Positions 44,709 to 54,551 of a stretch of 64,000 bases of DNA are shown here, piece by piece. The stretch comes from Maea johnstoni (lineage: Eukaryota > Annelida > Polychaeta > Spionida > Magelonidae): positions 1 to 64,000 of the forward strand of contig CAWWDR010000962.1 of NCBI GenBank assembly GCA_963942565.1, read 5' to 3'. The translations under genes and the position numbers were made by a program. Each line of letters begins with the position of its first letter. The stretch's first letter is position 1. Under the pieces are notes generated by a model. That model was given only the letters and a program-made list of their open reading frames with translations. It was not told the origin of the DNA and ran no database searches.

Positions 44709-44805
44709 ATAGCAGCTCCACAATCAGCATTTTTATTTACTGTAACATGGAATATTCCAAAAATCGAACAAAGACAGGTAAAATTTGAATTAGCACAAAC
44801 CATAT

Positions 44806-45566
44806 ATGAAGGATATACTATCATATATGACAAACCCGGGAACACGATTAGCTTTGAAATTAGTTCATTTGATGCTCGAAGAAAAAACTCCTTTGGAGAT
44901 ATCTGCCAGTCACAATGATTTTGCAGATGATCAGGGCAATCCCCTTTTCAGTCCAAGCACATTCCACGAACGATCAGACTGCTGGAAGAAGAAGGATGGG
45001 TAATAGAAAATAACTCCCGGTTTGAACTATCACCTGAAATCCGCACCCTGTTGTGTTCCTACACATCGTCTTTCAGCTCAAGCCCTCAGGTTGGATCGCA
45101 GATCCGTAATCTGGCCCTACAGACAGGAGAGAGCGCAGCCTTTGCAATATGGACAGGTTCAGGAATCAAATTCACAGCTAAACATGAGATGGCTGAATCT
45201 TTTCATTACATCCCGCTTGGTACATTAAACAAACATAATCTGCACAACGGTTTCAATATAACCTGTCTTGCCTTTCAAAGCCGGGAGACTAGAATTAAAC
45301 AATTTCAAAGTCCTGCAACATTATCTCTTGTCCCGACTTTAGAATCACTGGAGTCTCTTGCGGAAACAATACAATCGGACCAAAGCTTATTCTGGGAAGA
45401 CAAAGTCAGCAGAATTACAGCTCCGGTGTTTTATGCCGAAGGTCTTCTGGCAGGTGTGCTGGGGATCTCATTTTTTAATAACCAGTATTCAAAGGAAGAA
45501 TTTCACAATCTGATAAAAAAGGTTACAGATACAGCCACAGAAATAACAAGGAGCCTCAATTTATGA
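44806..45566 (+). pseudogene. IclR-like regulator, broken by frameshifts
   Basis: The N-terminal part gives a winged-helix start (GTRLALKLVHLMLEEKTPLEIS) and, in other frames, EEEGWVIENNSRFELSPEIRTLL, the usual end of an IclR DNA-binding domain. The C-terminal effector domain is in one frame (IRNLALQTGESAAFAIWTGSG, ITAPVFYAEGLLAGVLGISFF). About two frame changes lie between 44920 and 45050. Its end overlaps the start of a sulfatase gene by four bases, so it was probably the regulator of that gene. Confidence 0.72.
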
Positions 45567-47134
45567 AAGAAAATAATCAGCCGAATATACTGCATCTCTT
45601 TACGGATATGCAGCGTTTCGATACCATCGCGGCTCTTGGAAACAATGTAATAAAAACCCCTAACCTGGACAGGCTCTGCAGGAAAGGAGTCGCTTTTACC
45701 AATGCCTACTCCCCTTCTCCGGTCTGCGTTTCGGCGCGCTGTTCCATGATCACAGGCCAGTATCCCCACAATACGGGCTGTTATGAAAATGGACACATGC
45801 CCACAGACGGACGACAGTCTTTTATGGCCGCTTTAAATGAAAACGGATACCGCACTCATGGTATCGGCAAATGCCATTTCACTCCTGACAAATTTGCTCT
45901 TCGTGGATTCGAAACCAGAGAAGTTCAGGAAGAATGTGGCGAATCATCCAAAGATCAGGATAAACATCACTACATAAAATACCTGAATGAAAAGGGGTAT
46001 GGCCACATATGTGAGGAACACGGTATAAGGGGAGAAATGTACTATACTCCACAACCCAGTCAGATACCGGCGGAAGATCATCCCACACAATGGATCGGTG
46101 ACCGGTCAATCAATTTTCTGAAAGAGCAACAGGAAGGTCCCTGGTATCTCTATGCCAGTTTTATTCACCCCCATCCTCCATTCACACCGCCCAATCCATG
46201 GCATAAACTGTATAGACCGTCTATGATGCCTCTACCGGAAGTTCCCGATGACTGGGAAAACCTGCTTACCTATGTCAACAAAGTTCAAAATCGCTATAAA
46301 TACGCTGATCAGGGAATGAGCAATCATCAGATGAGACTCATTAAAGCCTATTATTACGCCTGCATCTCCTTTGTGGACTACCAGATCGGGCGGATTCTGG
46401 ATACTTTGGAATCCACGGGACAGCTCGATAATACTCTGATTCTATTTTCCTCTGATCATGGAGAACACCTGGGAGATCGGAATTCTCTGGGGAAAAGAAG
46501 CATGCACGATTCCAGTGCTTGAATTTCCATGATTATTAGTCAGCCCGGAAGATTTGAAGGTGGCGGAATATGCGATACGCCGGTAAATCTGGTGGATATT
46601 GCTCCGACTTTTCTCAGCGCTGCGGGAATACAATCCATAAGAACTCACGAACTGGACGGTGAGGATATGTTTGACGTGATGTCCGGGACTTCAGATCGCA
46701 CAACGGTATTCTCTCAACTGTCCTATGAAGGTGCTATGACTTCCGCCTGTATAGATCCTTCTCAATCCCATTATCTGGAGCAGAAAGATGAGATCAAACG
46801 AGCTCATTTCTCCAGTTATATGGCTGTTTCCAGAGAACACAAATATATTTACAGTGCTCCCGATAACAGGAAATTCTTCTTCGACCGCCAATCGGATCCT
46901 CTGGAAAGTAGAAACAAAGCCGGTGTAGATTTTGTTCAGGAAGAAAAAGAGAATATGAAGGGAATCCTTATCAAACATCTGAAAGAAGGTGGAGAAACTG
47001 CCGGAATCGATGGTGAAAACTGGAAGATTTTTCCCAAAATAACCATAAATAAAGATCCCGATACGGGACTTCTCATCCAAGACGGTTACACGCCCTGGGC
47101 CGATATGCAGCTTCCGGAGGGATATATGTCATAG
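45563..47134 (+). pseudogene. Sulfatase (S1 family) with in-frame TGA
   Basis: A sulfatase of about 523 codons interrupted by a single TGA at 46520-46522 (codon 320), in the segment where relatives have SAR-(I/V)-P; CGA to TGA is the simplest change. The frame is unchanged downstream (MIISQPGRFEGGGICDTPVNLVDIAP). The activating-site segment reads C55-V-S-A-R, with serine in place of the usual proline, and FSSDHGEHLGDRNSLGK precedes the stop. No signal peptide. The gene overlaps the broken IclR-like gene by four bases (ATGA). Confidence 0.85.
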
Positions 47135-47212
47135 GTTCCCAGGGAATCTGGTCGTTGTAATTAACTTTGAAAACATCTTGAAAAGAACAGTTATAGGGCA
47201 AATGATTTATTT

Positions 47213-48199
47213 ATGGCCAAAAATAAAATCAACCTTGTTACTGGAGCTACAGGGTTTCTTGGAAGCCACCTTGTTGAGGAACTCCTCCGCAGAAAGAAAA
47301 CCGTACGGGTCTTTGTCAGAGAAACAAGCGATCTGGAATTTTTAAAACAATTTGATCTAGAAACAATATACGGATGTCTATCCGATTTGGAATCATTGAT
47401 TCAGGCAACTAAAGATGTTGAGACCATATTCCACTGTGCCGCTTTTGTTTCAGATTATGGTCCTTTTGAAGAGTTCGAACGGGCCAATGTAACAGGAGTT
47501 GAAAATATACTGAAATGCGCTCTCATCAATAAACCAGAAAGAATCGTTCATATCAGTACAACAGATGTTTATGGTTTTCCGAAAGGTGCTGTTGATGAAA
47601 ATTATCCCTTCAAGAAAAGAGGATTTTTTTATGGCGAAACCAAAATCGATGGAGAAAAAATTATATGGGATTATTATGAAAAACATAAAATACCCATAAC
47701 AGTATTCAGACCGGCGACAATATATGGAGAAAGATCACTCTTTTTTATTGATGAAATCATTTCGATGCTAAAGAAAAAAAACTATATACATATTAGATGG
47801 AAAGATGTTGATGCCGGTCTTGTGCACGTCTCAAACCTCATTGATGCTATATTTTTAGCTCTGGATTCTCCGGATTCTATTGGAGAAGCTTACAATATTA
47901 TCGATGGAAATAAGATCAGTTTCAGAAGACTGGCAAAGTCATTAGCGGTAATATCTGAATCGCCGGAAGCTAAAATTTTTATTCCTTTTACTTTGGCCTT
48001 TAGTATTGGTTTTATAACAGAAAAACTTCATACAATTCTCAACCAGAAAGACAGACCCTTCCTGACAAGAATGGCGGCTTGTTTATTTGGCATCAGTCAG
48101 GAATTTTCAACTGAAAAAATACAAAAAGAACTGCATTGGAAACCGAAAATAACTTTCGAAGAAGGGATAGAACGCATTAGAAAGTCAAAGTTGATTTGA
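47213..48199 (+). CDS. NAD-dependent epimerase/dehydratase (extended SDR)
   Basis: A 328-residue extended short-chain dehydrogenase. The NAD loop is GATGFLGSHL (residues about 9-18); the catalytic pair is in FFYGETK (Tyr and Lys), and the serine-threonine triad residue in HISTTDVYG. It resembles 3-beta-hydroxysteroid dehydrogenase-like and nucleotide-sugar epimerase proteins. It lies between two sulfatases of opposite direction and may act on a sugar derivative. AAAGG-like bases precede the ATG weakly. Confidence 0.85.
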   Translation: MAKNKINLVTGATGFLGSHLVEELLRRKKTVRVFVRETSDLEFLKQFDLETIYGCLSDLESLIQATKDVETIFHCAAFVSDYGPFEEFERANVTGVENILKCALINKPERIVHISTTDVYGFPKGAVDENYPFKKRGFFYGETKIDGEKIIWDYYEKHKIPITVFRPATIYGERSLFFIDEIISMLKKKNYIHIRWKDVDAGLVHVSNLIDAIFLALDSPDSIGEAYNIIDGNKISFRRLAKSLAVISESPEAKIFIPFTLAFSIGFITEKLHTILNQKDRPFLTRMAACLFGISQEFSTEKIQKELHWKPKITFEEGIERIRKSKLI

Positions 48200-48262
48200 T
48201 GATTTATATTCTCGATAAAAACCTTTAATATAGAATTGAATATTAACTTACTGGTCACAGAA

Positions 48263-49729
48263 TCAATCCCAAGGTTCAAAACCTCGCTCCAAGTGGTCCT
48301 TGCTCCAGGGAATAAAATCGGGATTCGGTTCTGGTATCAAGGCACCTGTATTTTTCTGCCAGTCATGGAGACGATTTTTCATTGTTTTTGCCCGTTCACT
48401 TTCTTTTTCAATCAAGTTTTCAAGTTCACCGGGATCCACCTCCAGATTATATAATTCCAGCCGTCCATCTTCAAAAAACTCTATCAGTTTCCAGGGATAC
48501 ATCAATACTGATGAGCCTGGTGTCCCCCCTTGATTCCCGTAGTGGGGATAATGCCAAAACAACGCTTCGCGATTTAGAGATTCTGTACCTGTAAAAAGTG
48601 GAATCAGACTGATTCCATCCTTATGCTGTTGCGGTCGCAGAGATAGGCCAGCCGCTTCTAAAAGAGTGGGATAAAAATCAGGACCGTTTACAGGTTCACA
48701 GCAGGTACTTCCCTCCATAATATGACCGGGCCAGCTGACCAATAGTGGTTCTCTGACACCACCTTCATACATCCATCCTTTACCTTCCGCCAGAGGGAGG
48801 TTGCAGGTGGGGGATCCTTCAGCAGTAGACAATCCTCCGTTATCTGATGTAAAAACGATAAGAGTATCGTCAATGAGATTCTGATCTTCCAGTTCTTTCA
48901 GGATGCGACCGATATTTTCATCAAGAGATTCTATCATGGCCGCATAAACGGGGTCACTTTGTACAATACGCCGCTGGATTTGCTCAGTTTTTTTGTGCTC
49001 AGCAGGAAAAAAATCACCTTCGACTAGGGGCTGAATTAGATCCAAACCCATCTTTCTGGCTTTATTTTCATACTTGCTGATCTTATCTTCTTTCGCTTCT
49101 ATAGGCGTATGTACAGAGTAATACCACAGGTTGAGAAAAAAAGGATCCTCTGCTTTTCTTTCCCGAAGAAGATCGAGAGTTCTGTCTGTCAGAAAATCGG
49201 TTAGATAGGTTCCATCGGGCACATCCACATCCTTAAGAGCATCTATAGTCCAGGGGCTGAAATAACCTCCCGCCCCGGGAGAACCGGCATAACAACCGCC
49301 AATATTCTTATGGAAACCATGAGCATCGGGATACCATCTTTCTTTCCCTATATGCCATTTCCCCACATGCCAGGTCTGGTAGCCTCCTTCACCAAGAGCC
49401 TTGGCAAGGCTGAACTCCTCTAAAGGAAGGTGATCCAGATATGGTGCATCAATCAGACGTCCCCGACAATCTCCATTAGGAGAATTGGAAGCACGATTGT
49501 GATTTATCCAATCGGTAACTCCCGTAGATACAGGATATTTCCCAGTGAGTATACTTGTTCGTGATGGCGAACATACTGGACAAGATGCATAGGCCCGGGT
49601 GAACATCATCCCCTTATTTCTCAAACTATCTATATGTGGTGTTTCATAAAATTGACTTCCAGTACAGGAGAGGTCATTCCATCCCATATCATCGATAAGT
49701 ATAAAGATTATATTTGGTTGAAAGTTCAC
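48263..49729 (-). CDS. Sulfatase (S1 family), intact
   Basis: A 488-residue sulfatase: PNIIFILIDDMGWNDLSCTGS at the start, formylglycine motif C53-S-P-S-R with TSILTGKYPVSTGVTDWI, then WHVGKWHIGKERWYPDAHGFHKNIGG and FTSDNGGLSTAEGSPTCNLPLAEGKGWMYEGGVREPLLVSWPG. The DDMGWxDL start and VREPL segment put it closer to the arylsulfatase A-like group than the other sulfatases here. No signal peptide. Its ATG overlaps the stop of the upstream GH106-like gene (ATGA), so it is the last gene of the second ABC operon. Confidence 0.93.
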   Translation of the reverse strand: MNFQPNIIFILIDDMGWNDLSCTGSQFYETPHIDSLRNKGMMFTRAYASCPVCSPSRTSILTGKYPVSTGVTDWINHNRASNSPNGDCRGRLIDAPYLDHLPLEEFSLAKALGEGGYQTWHVGKWHIGKERWYPDAHGFHKNIGGCYAGSPGAGGYFSPWTIDALKDVDVPDGTYLTDFLTDRTLDLLRERKAEDPFFLNLWYYSVHTPIEAKEDKISKYENKARKMGLDLIQPLVEGDFFPAEHKKTEQIQRRIVQSDPVYAAMIESLDENIGRILKELEDQNLIDDTLIVFTSDNGGLSTAEGSPTCNLPLAEGKGWMYEGGVREPLLVSWPGHIMEGSTCCEPVNGPDFYPTLLEAAGLSLRPQQHKDGISLIPLFTGTESLNREALFWHYPHYGNQGGTPGSSVLMYPWKLIEFFEDGRLELYNLEVDPGELENLIEKESERAKTMKNRLHDWQKNTGALIPEPNPDFIPWSKDHLERGFEPWD

Positions 49730-52700
49730 TTTTTATCTTCATCGCTCTGTTCCAGACGAAGACCTTCAATCCCGGTTTTAACAAAGCAGTAATTGTCGTT
49801 CCAGGGATCGAGTGCTCCGGACCAGTTTTTTGCAAAGATTCCATCTTCTTTATAGAAATTACTGGGAGTGACAGCATAACTTTCCCCTTCTTCCAGGTGA
49901 TGAGGTCCCAGAAGATTTCGCAGGGTATTTGTCATAATAATTTCTATGGAATTCTCCCCCTCTTTTAGAAAACCATCAAGATTTACCGTGTAGGGTTTCC
50001 AGAGGATTTCTCCAAGCGATCTGCCATTTACAAAGATTTCTGCAAGCTGAGCGTTCAATGTATCGAAACAAAGAGACCATCCCTTTGTATCACCAAGAGT
50101 CACTGTTTTACAAATTTTCATCCTGCCGTTGAAGAAGGGAAATCCCCATTGGACAAGATCTCTGTGATCTGCCGAAGATGGCACATCAGTCAATATAAAA
50201 TTGCCCTGATACCTGAAGGCTGAACGTTCAAGCGTTGTAAACTCCCCATCTGTTTTCACTCCGAATTGCCCTACAATATAGGCAGATTCGATTTCATCAT
50301 CAAGAGACAGCTTATTCTTCTCAGATTCAAATTTCCTTGCTTTTTCAATTCGATCAAAGAGCTCAGCAGATGGATCAATGATTCGTTCCAGGACGATTTT
50401 ATTGATCCCTTTTTTAATTTTTCCGGCAATGTTGATCCTCCGAAAGGAAATATCCCGGTAGAATCCACAATCTGCATTATTAACTGAATTCCCATTGAGT
50501 TTTATGGAAAAAGTTTCGGGATTTTCAAGTACGAAATACAACTCTTCCTCTGCAGAAAAATTCTTATCCGATTCTATAAAAAACTCCATCTTCAGGGCTG
50601 TTCTTTTTTTACGAGCCAGAATCCTATCGAAAATAACACTGACAGATTCTAAAGTCCCCTGTAGTTCTCCATCAAAATAAAAAGTACATGTATCGAGAGT
50701 CATACTATTCAGATCGAGAGCCTCAATTTCACTTATTCCATCGAGATTTATTACCTTATCCCGCCCTTCCTTTATGCTGTAAGAAGTGGAGAAGTCGATA
50801 TCAGAATTGTAATCTGTTATTAGGACAAATTGACCCATAGCAGAGAAGTTAAGGCTTATTTTCAATAAACCATTACTTTTTGAAAAGTTTAATTGAAAGT
50901 ACTCTCCCGTCAGAGCATCATAGAGGCAAACATTATCTGCCTGGAGGTAAATATCCACATTATATGAGCTTTCCTTGCTCAGATTTACAAGATAATAGGC
51001 GGCCTTAAAGGGATCTGTATCCCCCTTATACTCTCTTTTCGTATAGATAATATCCTGAACATGACAGTTAAAATCAGAAATGTTCTCAGACCCGCTATAA
51101 ACGATTGGCACCGAGTTTACATAAGTTGAAAGATTTTCGGCTATCTCTTTCTCATCACCATAGAAAATGATTTTCCGCAGAAGCTGCTCGGCAGATTCAT
51201 TTTCCTCGGCATCAATCAACAGACCATTATCCTCAATGGCCCTATGACCGAGGATGATTCCCCCCTCTATGGCAAATGTTAAGAGTAAATCGTACACGGC
51301 TCGGGAGATCACAGAAATATTTGGTAAAATCACCACTTTATAGCCCTGATTCTGTATGTGCAGAGTCTTTTCTTCTATACGGCCATATTTTTCCATAATG
51401 GTCTGATCGCCATAATGAAAATTGAAATGACCGCCTCCCAGAAGATTTGTAAGTTTCTCAAGGCTCTCGAAATATTTCTCTTTATCCGATAGTGTTTCAT
51501 CGAGCCAGGCCGATTGTACCCCATGGAGGACGAGGATATCGTAGTCGATCTCCCCTTCTGAGAGAAGATAACCGATGCGAGACAGGTAATCATTGAAGAG
51601 ATTATATTTTTTCCACCAGGGCTGCTGATAGAATAATGAAGGGGGATAATCTCTTTTCCGGATTCCCCGAAGAGAATAACCTTCCAGATGCTGGCATATG
51701 AGGTTTATACCGTGGACCATCTGCCATCCCGCCATCCATCTCAGCTCTTCAAAATTGACATTCCATCCTGTCAGGGCGAAAGTTTCCGAGAGTATCTGTT
51801 TCTTGCCAAGCTGAGCAGCCACAGAGGCCACCTGCAGTGGTGTTGAGGAGGGATAGATAAGGCGTCCGAGCCAATCCATTCCGGGAATATGGAAATATTC
51901 ATATTTAGGCATTACAGAGCCATTGGTAGTCATCTGAACGGCATAGTCTTCTTCCAGAACCATATGTCCTGTCAGTTTTATCCCTTCCTTATCACACCAG
52001 TCATATATCTTTTTCATGAAGTTGATGGAGAAAAGATCATCGACCATTTTCCAGAACTTATATCGTATGGCTTTGAAATCCCCTTTGTCCTCAAATAGAG
52101 AGGGTAGATCCGCTATCAGAGCTCTGGAATAACGTGTTTTATATTCATCTTCCATAATAAAGGACCAGGGAATACCATTGCGGGAGATCTGCGGTTCATC
52201 GGTAAAAAAACCGGGAAGATTCTTCCAGAGATCCCCGTCGAGTTCTTTTTTATACTCCTTATAACAGACCCTGATAAACTCATCTGTTACTTTCCCATCG
52301 AGAGTGTCTACATAAAAGGGATTAACATCGTAATAGAAATGATAGACTTCACCAAATGCGGAAGAACTGGTAGGGACCAGGGCAATGGTATTATCACCTG
52401 TGGATATTTTAGCTTCACTCCCCTTTTCCATTCTAAGATACTTCTGCTGATAATTTATCCCGAGAGCATTGACGGCTCCATCGGCGAAACCGCTGGGCCA
52501 GCCATTTTCATCATAGAGCCAGGGATTCATCCCCCGCTTTTCTCCTTCGATGATTCCTGTTCTCACGACATCGATCCATTGCTCCGACATATATTCTGTT
52601 TTAAGGCCGCCACGGGCATGCATGAAATAGCCGCCAATCCCGGCCGTATCCATCTCTGCGATCTGCCTCTTAATCTCTTCGGGTTCCAGTTTATCGTTCC

Positions 52701-52785
52701 AGCTCCAGAAAGGGACCGGTCTATACTTTTTAGGAGGATTTTTTAATTCTTCGATTCTTTTCATTTTTCTCTCTATCTTATTCAT
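49726..52785 (-). CDS. GH106-like glycosyl hydrolase
   Basis: A 1,019-residue protein. The N-terminal part (PVPFWSWNDKLEPEEIKRQIAEMDTAGIGGYFMHARGGL, MNPWLYDENGWPSGFADGAV) is characteristic of the alpha-L-rhamnosidase-like GH106/uncharacterised glycosyl hydrolase group. The C-terminal third is a jelly-roll-like sugar-binding domain (QLAEIFVNGRSLGEILWKPYTVNLDGFLKEGENSIEIIM). The ATG at 52785 after AAAGGA is the start; an upstream in-frame codon overlaps the permease. No signal peptide. It probably releases rhamnose or a related sugar from imported oligosaccharides. A remnant of a second copy lies at 61018-61119. Confidence 0.8.
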   Translation of the reverse strand: MNKIERKMKRIEELKNPPKKYRPVPFWSWNDKLEPEEIKRQIAEMDTAGIGGYFMHARGGLKTEYMSEQWIDVVRTGIIEGEKRGMNPWLYDENGWPSGFADGAVNALGINYQQKYLRMEKGSEAKISTGDNTIALVPTSSSAFGEVYHFYYDVNPFYVDTLDGKVTDEFIRVCYKEYKKELDGDLWKNLPGFFTDEPQISRNGIPWSFIMEDEYKTRYSRALIADLPSLFEDKGDFKAIRYKFWKMVDDLFSINFMKKIYDWCDKEGIKLTGHMVLEEDYAVQMTTNGSVMPKYEYFHIPGMDWLGRLIYPSSTPLQVASVAAQLGKKQILSETFALTGWNVNFEELRWMAGWQMVHGINLICQHLEGYSLRGIRKRDYPPSLFYQQPWWKKYNLFNDYLSRIGYLLSEGEIDYDILVLHGVQSAWLDETLSDKEKYFESLEKLTNLLGGGHFNFHYGDQTIMEKYGRIEEKTLHIQNQGYKVVILPNISVISRAVYDLLLTFAIEGGIILGHRAIEDNGLLIDAEENESAEQLLRKIIFYGDEKEIAENLSTYVNSVPIVYSGSENISDFNCHVQDIIYTKREYKGDTDPFKAAYYLVNLSKESSYNVDIYLQADNVCLYDALTGEYFQLNFSKSNGLLKISLNFSAMGQFVLITDYNSDIDFSTSYSIKEGRDKVINLDGISEIEALDLNSMTLDTCTFYFDGELQGTLESVSVIFDRILARKKRTALKMEFFIESDKNFSAEEELYFVLENPETFSIKLNGNSVNNADCGFYRDISFRRINIAGKIKKGINKIVLERIIDPSAELFDRIEKARKFESEKNKLSLDDEIESAYIVGQFGVKTDGEFTTLERSAFRYQGNFILTDVPSSADHRDLVQWGFPFFNGRMKICKTVTLGDTKGWSLCFDTLNAQLAEIFVNGRSLGEILWKPYTVNLDGFLKEGENSIEIIMTNTLRNLLGPHHLEEGESYAVTPSNFYKEDGIFAKNWSGALDPWNDNYCFVKTGIEGLRLEQSDEDKK

Positions 52786-52789
52786 TTTA

Positions 52790-53620
52790 TTATCCTTTAA
52801 CCGCTCCGGCAACCATTCCCGATACGATCCTTTTATTGAAAAAGATGAAAAAGATCAGCGGCGGCAGGGAAATAAGAAGTACATTGGCAAAGAGAAGATT
52901 CCATTGAGTCGAATACTGGCTCTTAAAATTGTAGAGAGTCAACTGAACCGTGGCATTTTTTGCACCTGGCAGAAAATACAGAGGATTCACAAAATCATTA
53001 AAGATATTGATTCCCGACAGGATCATGATCGTCACCGTCACAGGTTTTAAAAGGGGCAATATGATATGGAAAAACAGCCAATTGGTTGAACAACCATCGA
53101 TGAAGGCCGCCTCATCAAGTTCCCTGGGCAGGGTGGCCATAAATCCCCGAAAAAGCAGAACGGCAAAAGGAAATGAGATAGCTATCTCTATGAATATCAG
53201 ACCCCAGAGGGTTTTATACATGTTTATACTCTTCAAAAGCCAGATGGTGGGAACCACCGCAGGGGGGATCATCAATCCTGCCAGAACAAAAACACTCACC
53301 AGAGAGGTGACTCTGGACTGACGTCTTTCAAGGACAAATCCTGCCATTGAGCCCACCAGAATGATAATAGCGATAGAAAAGAAGGTGATAACACTACTGT
53401 TGTAGTAGGCTCTGACAAGCATGTAATCGGCCTGACGTATCACTTGTGAGAAGTTTTCCATATACTGGGTCGTTTCACCCATACCCAGTTTCATCTCAGC
53501 CGCCCCGTCAACCGTTTTTCCCGAGCTGGTTATCACAAAAAATGTGGGAACGCCGAATATCAGGATGAAGGTGATGAGAGCGATCGATTCAATTATAAAA
53601 TTCTTTTTCACTTTGATCAT
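52790..53620 (-). CDS. Sugar ABC transporter permease (MalG type), second system
   Basis: A 276-residue permease with six helices and the EAA loop EAAFIDGCSTNWLFFHIILP (residues about 172-192), ending FNKRIVSGMVAGAVKG. Its start overlaps the preceding permease by four bases. It belongs to the second CUT1 transporter. No ATPase gene is in the operon. Confidence 0.93.
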   Translation of the reverse strand: MIKVKKNFIIESIALITFILIFGVPTFFVITSSGKTVDGAAEMKLGMGETTQYMENFSQVIRQADYMLVRAYYNSSVITFFSIAIIILVGSMAGFVLERRQSRVTSLVSVFVLAGLMIPPAVVPTIWLLKSINMYKTLWGLIFIEIAISFPFAVLLFRGFMATLPRELDEAAFIDGCSTNWLFFHIILPLLKPVTVTIMILSGINIFNDFVNPLYFLPGAKNATVQLTLYNFKSQYSTQWNLLFANVLLISLPPLIFFIFFNKRIVSGMVAGAVKG

Positions 53621-54483
53621 AAATCTACCTCTTTACTGGTCAGGGCTTTATACATAGGGGTAACAAGGACGCAGATCAATAGGAACATAATGACATTACC
53701 TGCCGTGGAGATGCCGTAGTACCCGCCCATAAACTGCTTGAAAATTATAGAGGCGATAACATCAGTGGAAAATCCCGGTCCTCCGCCTGTCATAACCCAG
53801 ATGAGATCGAAGTTGCGAATTCCCCCTATAAATGCCAGCATGATGATGGCATTCATTGAAGAACGGGCCAGGGGAAAAGTGATATGCCGGATTTTATGTC
53901 CTACACCAGCGCCATCTATTGTGGCGGCTTCATAGTAGTGTCGGGGAATAGCCTGAATACCCGCCATAAAAATGACCGTGGCCACACCGACCCCCTTCCA
54001 GACATCGGTCATAATCACCGAAAATAGAGCCAGATTCGGATCGCCGAGCCAGTTGGGCCCGGGAATATTGATCTGAGCCAGAAGATTGTTGAAGACTCCC
54101 CGTGAGGGATCCATAAGGCTGCTGAAAATTACACCTACAGCTAGCGTACTGAGTATAGTCGGATAAAAGACTATGGCCCTCAAGAGTCCCTTTGTCTTCA
54201 AATCTGAGCAGAGAAACATGGCAAGAAAGAAACTGATCACCACTTTTAAACCACAGGTCATGGCGGCATAGATGATGGTATTGCGGAAACCAATATTTAA
54301 TGAAGGTTCAGTCAAAATCGATACAAAATTATCCAGGCCTGTAAAAAACCAGCTGTCCAGAGTCCAGATAGTGAGACTGAAGAAAAAAGACATTAATGTC
54401 GGTAATAGAAAAAATGTAAAGTATAGCACTCCTGCCGGTACAAGGAACCAGTAAGAGTACTGTCTTATTGTTGTTTTAGCCAT
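53617..54483 (-). CDS. Sugar ABC transporter permease (MalF type), second system
   Basis: A 288-residue permease: SYWFLVPAGVLYFTFFLLPTLMSFFF as the first helix region, EAA loop EAATIDGAGVGHKIRHITFP, and FDLIWVMTGGGPGFSTDVIASIIFKQ. The ATG at 54483 follows GGAGA; an upstream in-frame codon at 54522 lies inside the intercistronic stem-loop and is not used. It follows the binding-protein gene. Confidence 0.92.
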   Translation of the reverse strand: MAKTTIRQYSYWFLVPAGVLYFTFFLLPTLMSFFFSLTIWTLDSWFFTGLDNFVSILTEPSLNIGFRNTIIYAAMTCGLKVVISFFLAMFLCSDLKTKGLLRAIVFYPTILSTLAVGVIFSSLMDPSRGVFNNLLAQINIPGPNWLGDPNLALFSVIMTDVWKGVGVATVIFMAGIQAIPRHYYEAATIDGAGVGHKIRHITFPLARSSMNAIIMLAFIGGIRNFDLIWVMTGGGPGFSTDVIASIIFKQFMGGYYGISTAGNVIMFLLICVLVTPMYKALTSKEVDL

Positions 54484-54504
54484 GAAATATCTCCAGGAAA
54501 ATGG

Positions 54505-54532
54505 AATTCCCCGGAATCTCATCCGGGGAATT
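54505..54532 (-). terminator. Intercistronic stem-loop after the second binding-protein gene
   Basis: Perfect 10-base arms AATTCCCCGG (54505-54514) and CCGGGGAATT (54523-54532) with an eight-base loop, between the binding-protein stop and the permease start. It has the same place as the stem-loop at 10961-10984 but a different sequence. It probably raises the ratio of binding protein to permease. Confidence 0.72.
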
Positions 54533-54551
54533 ATCTATTGAATTTTATACA

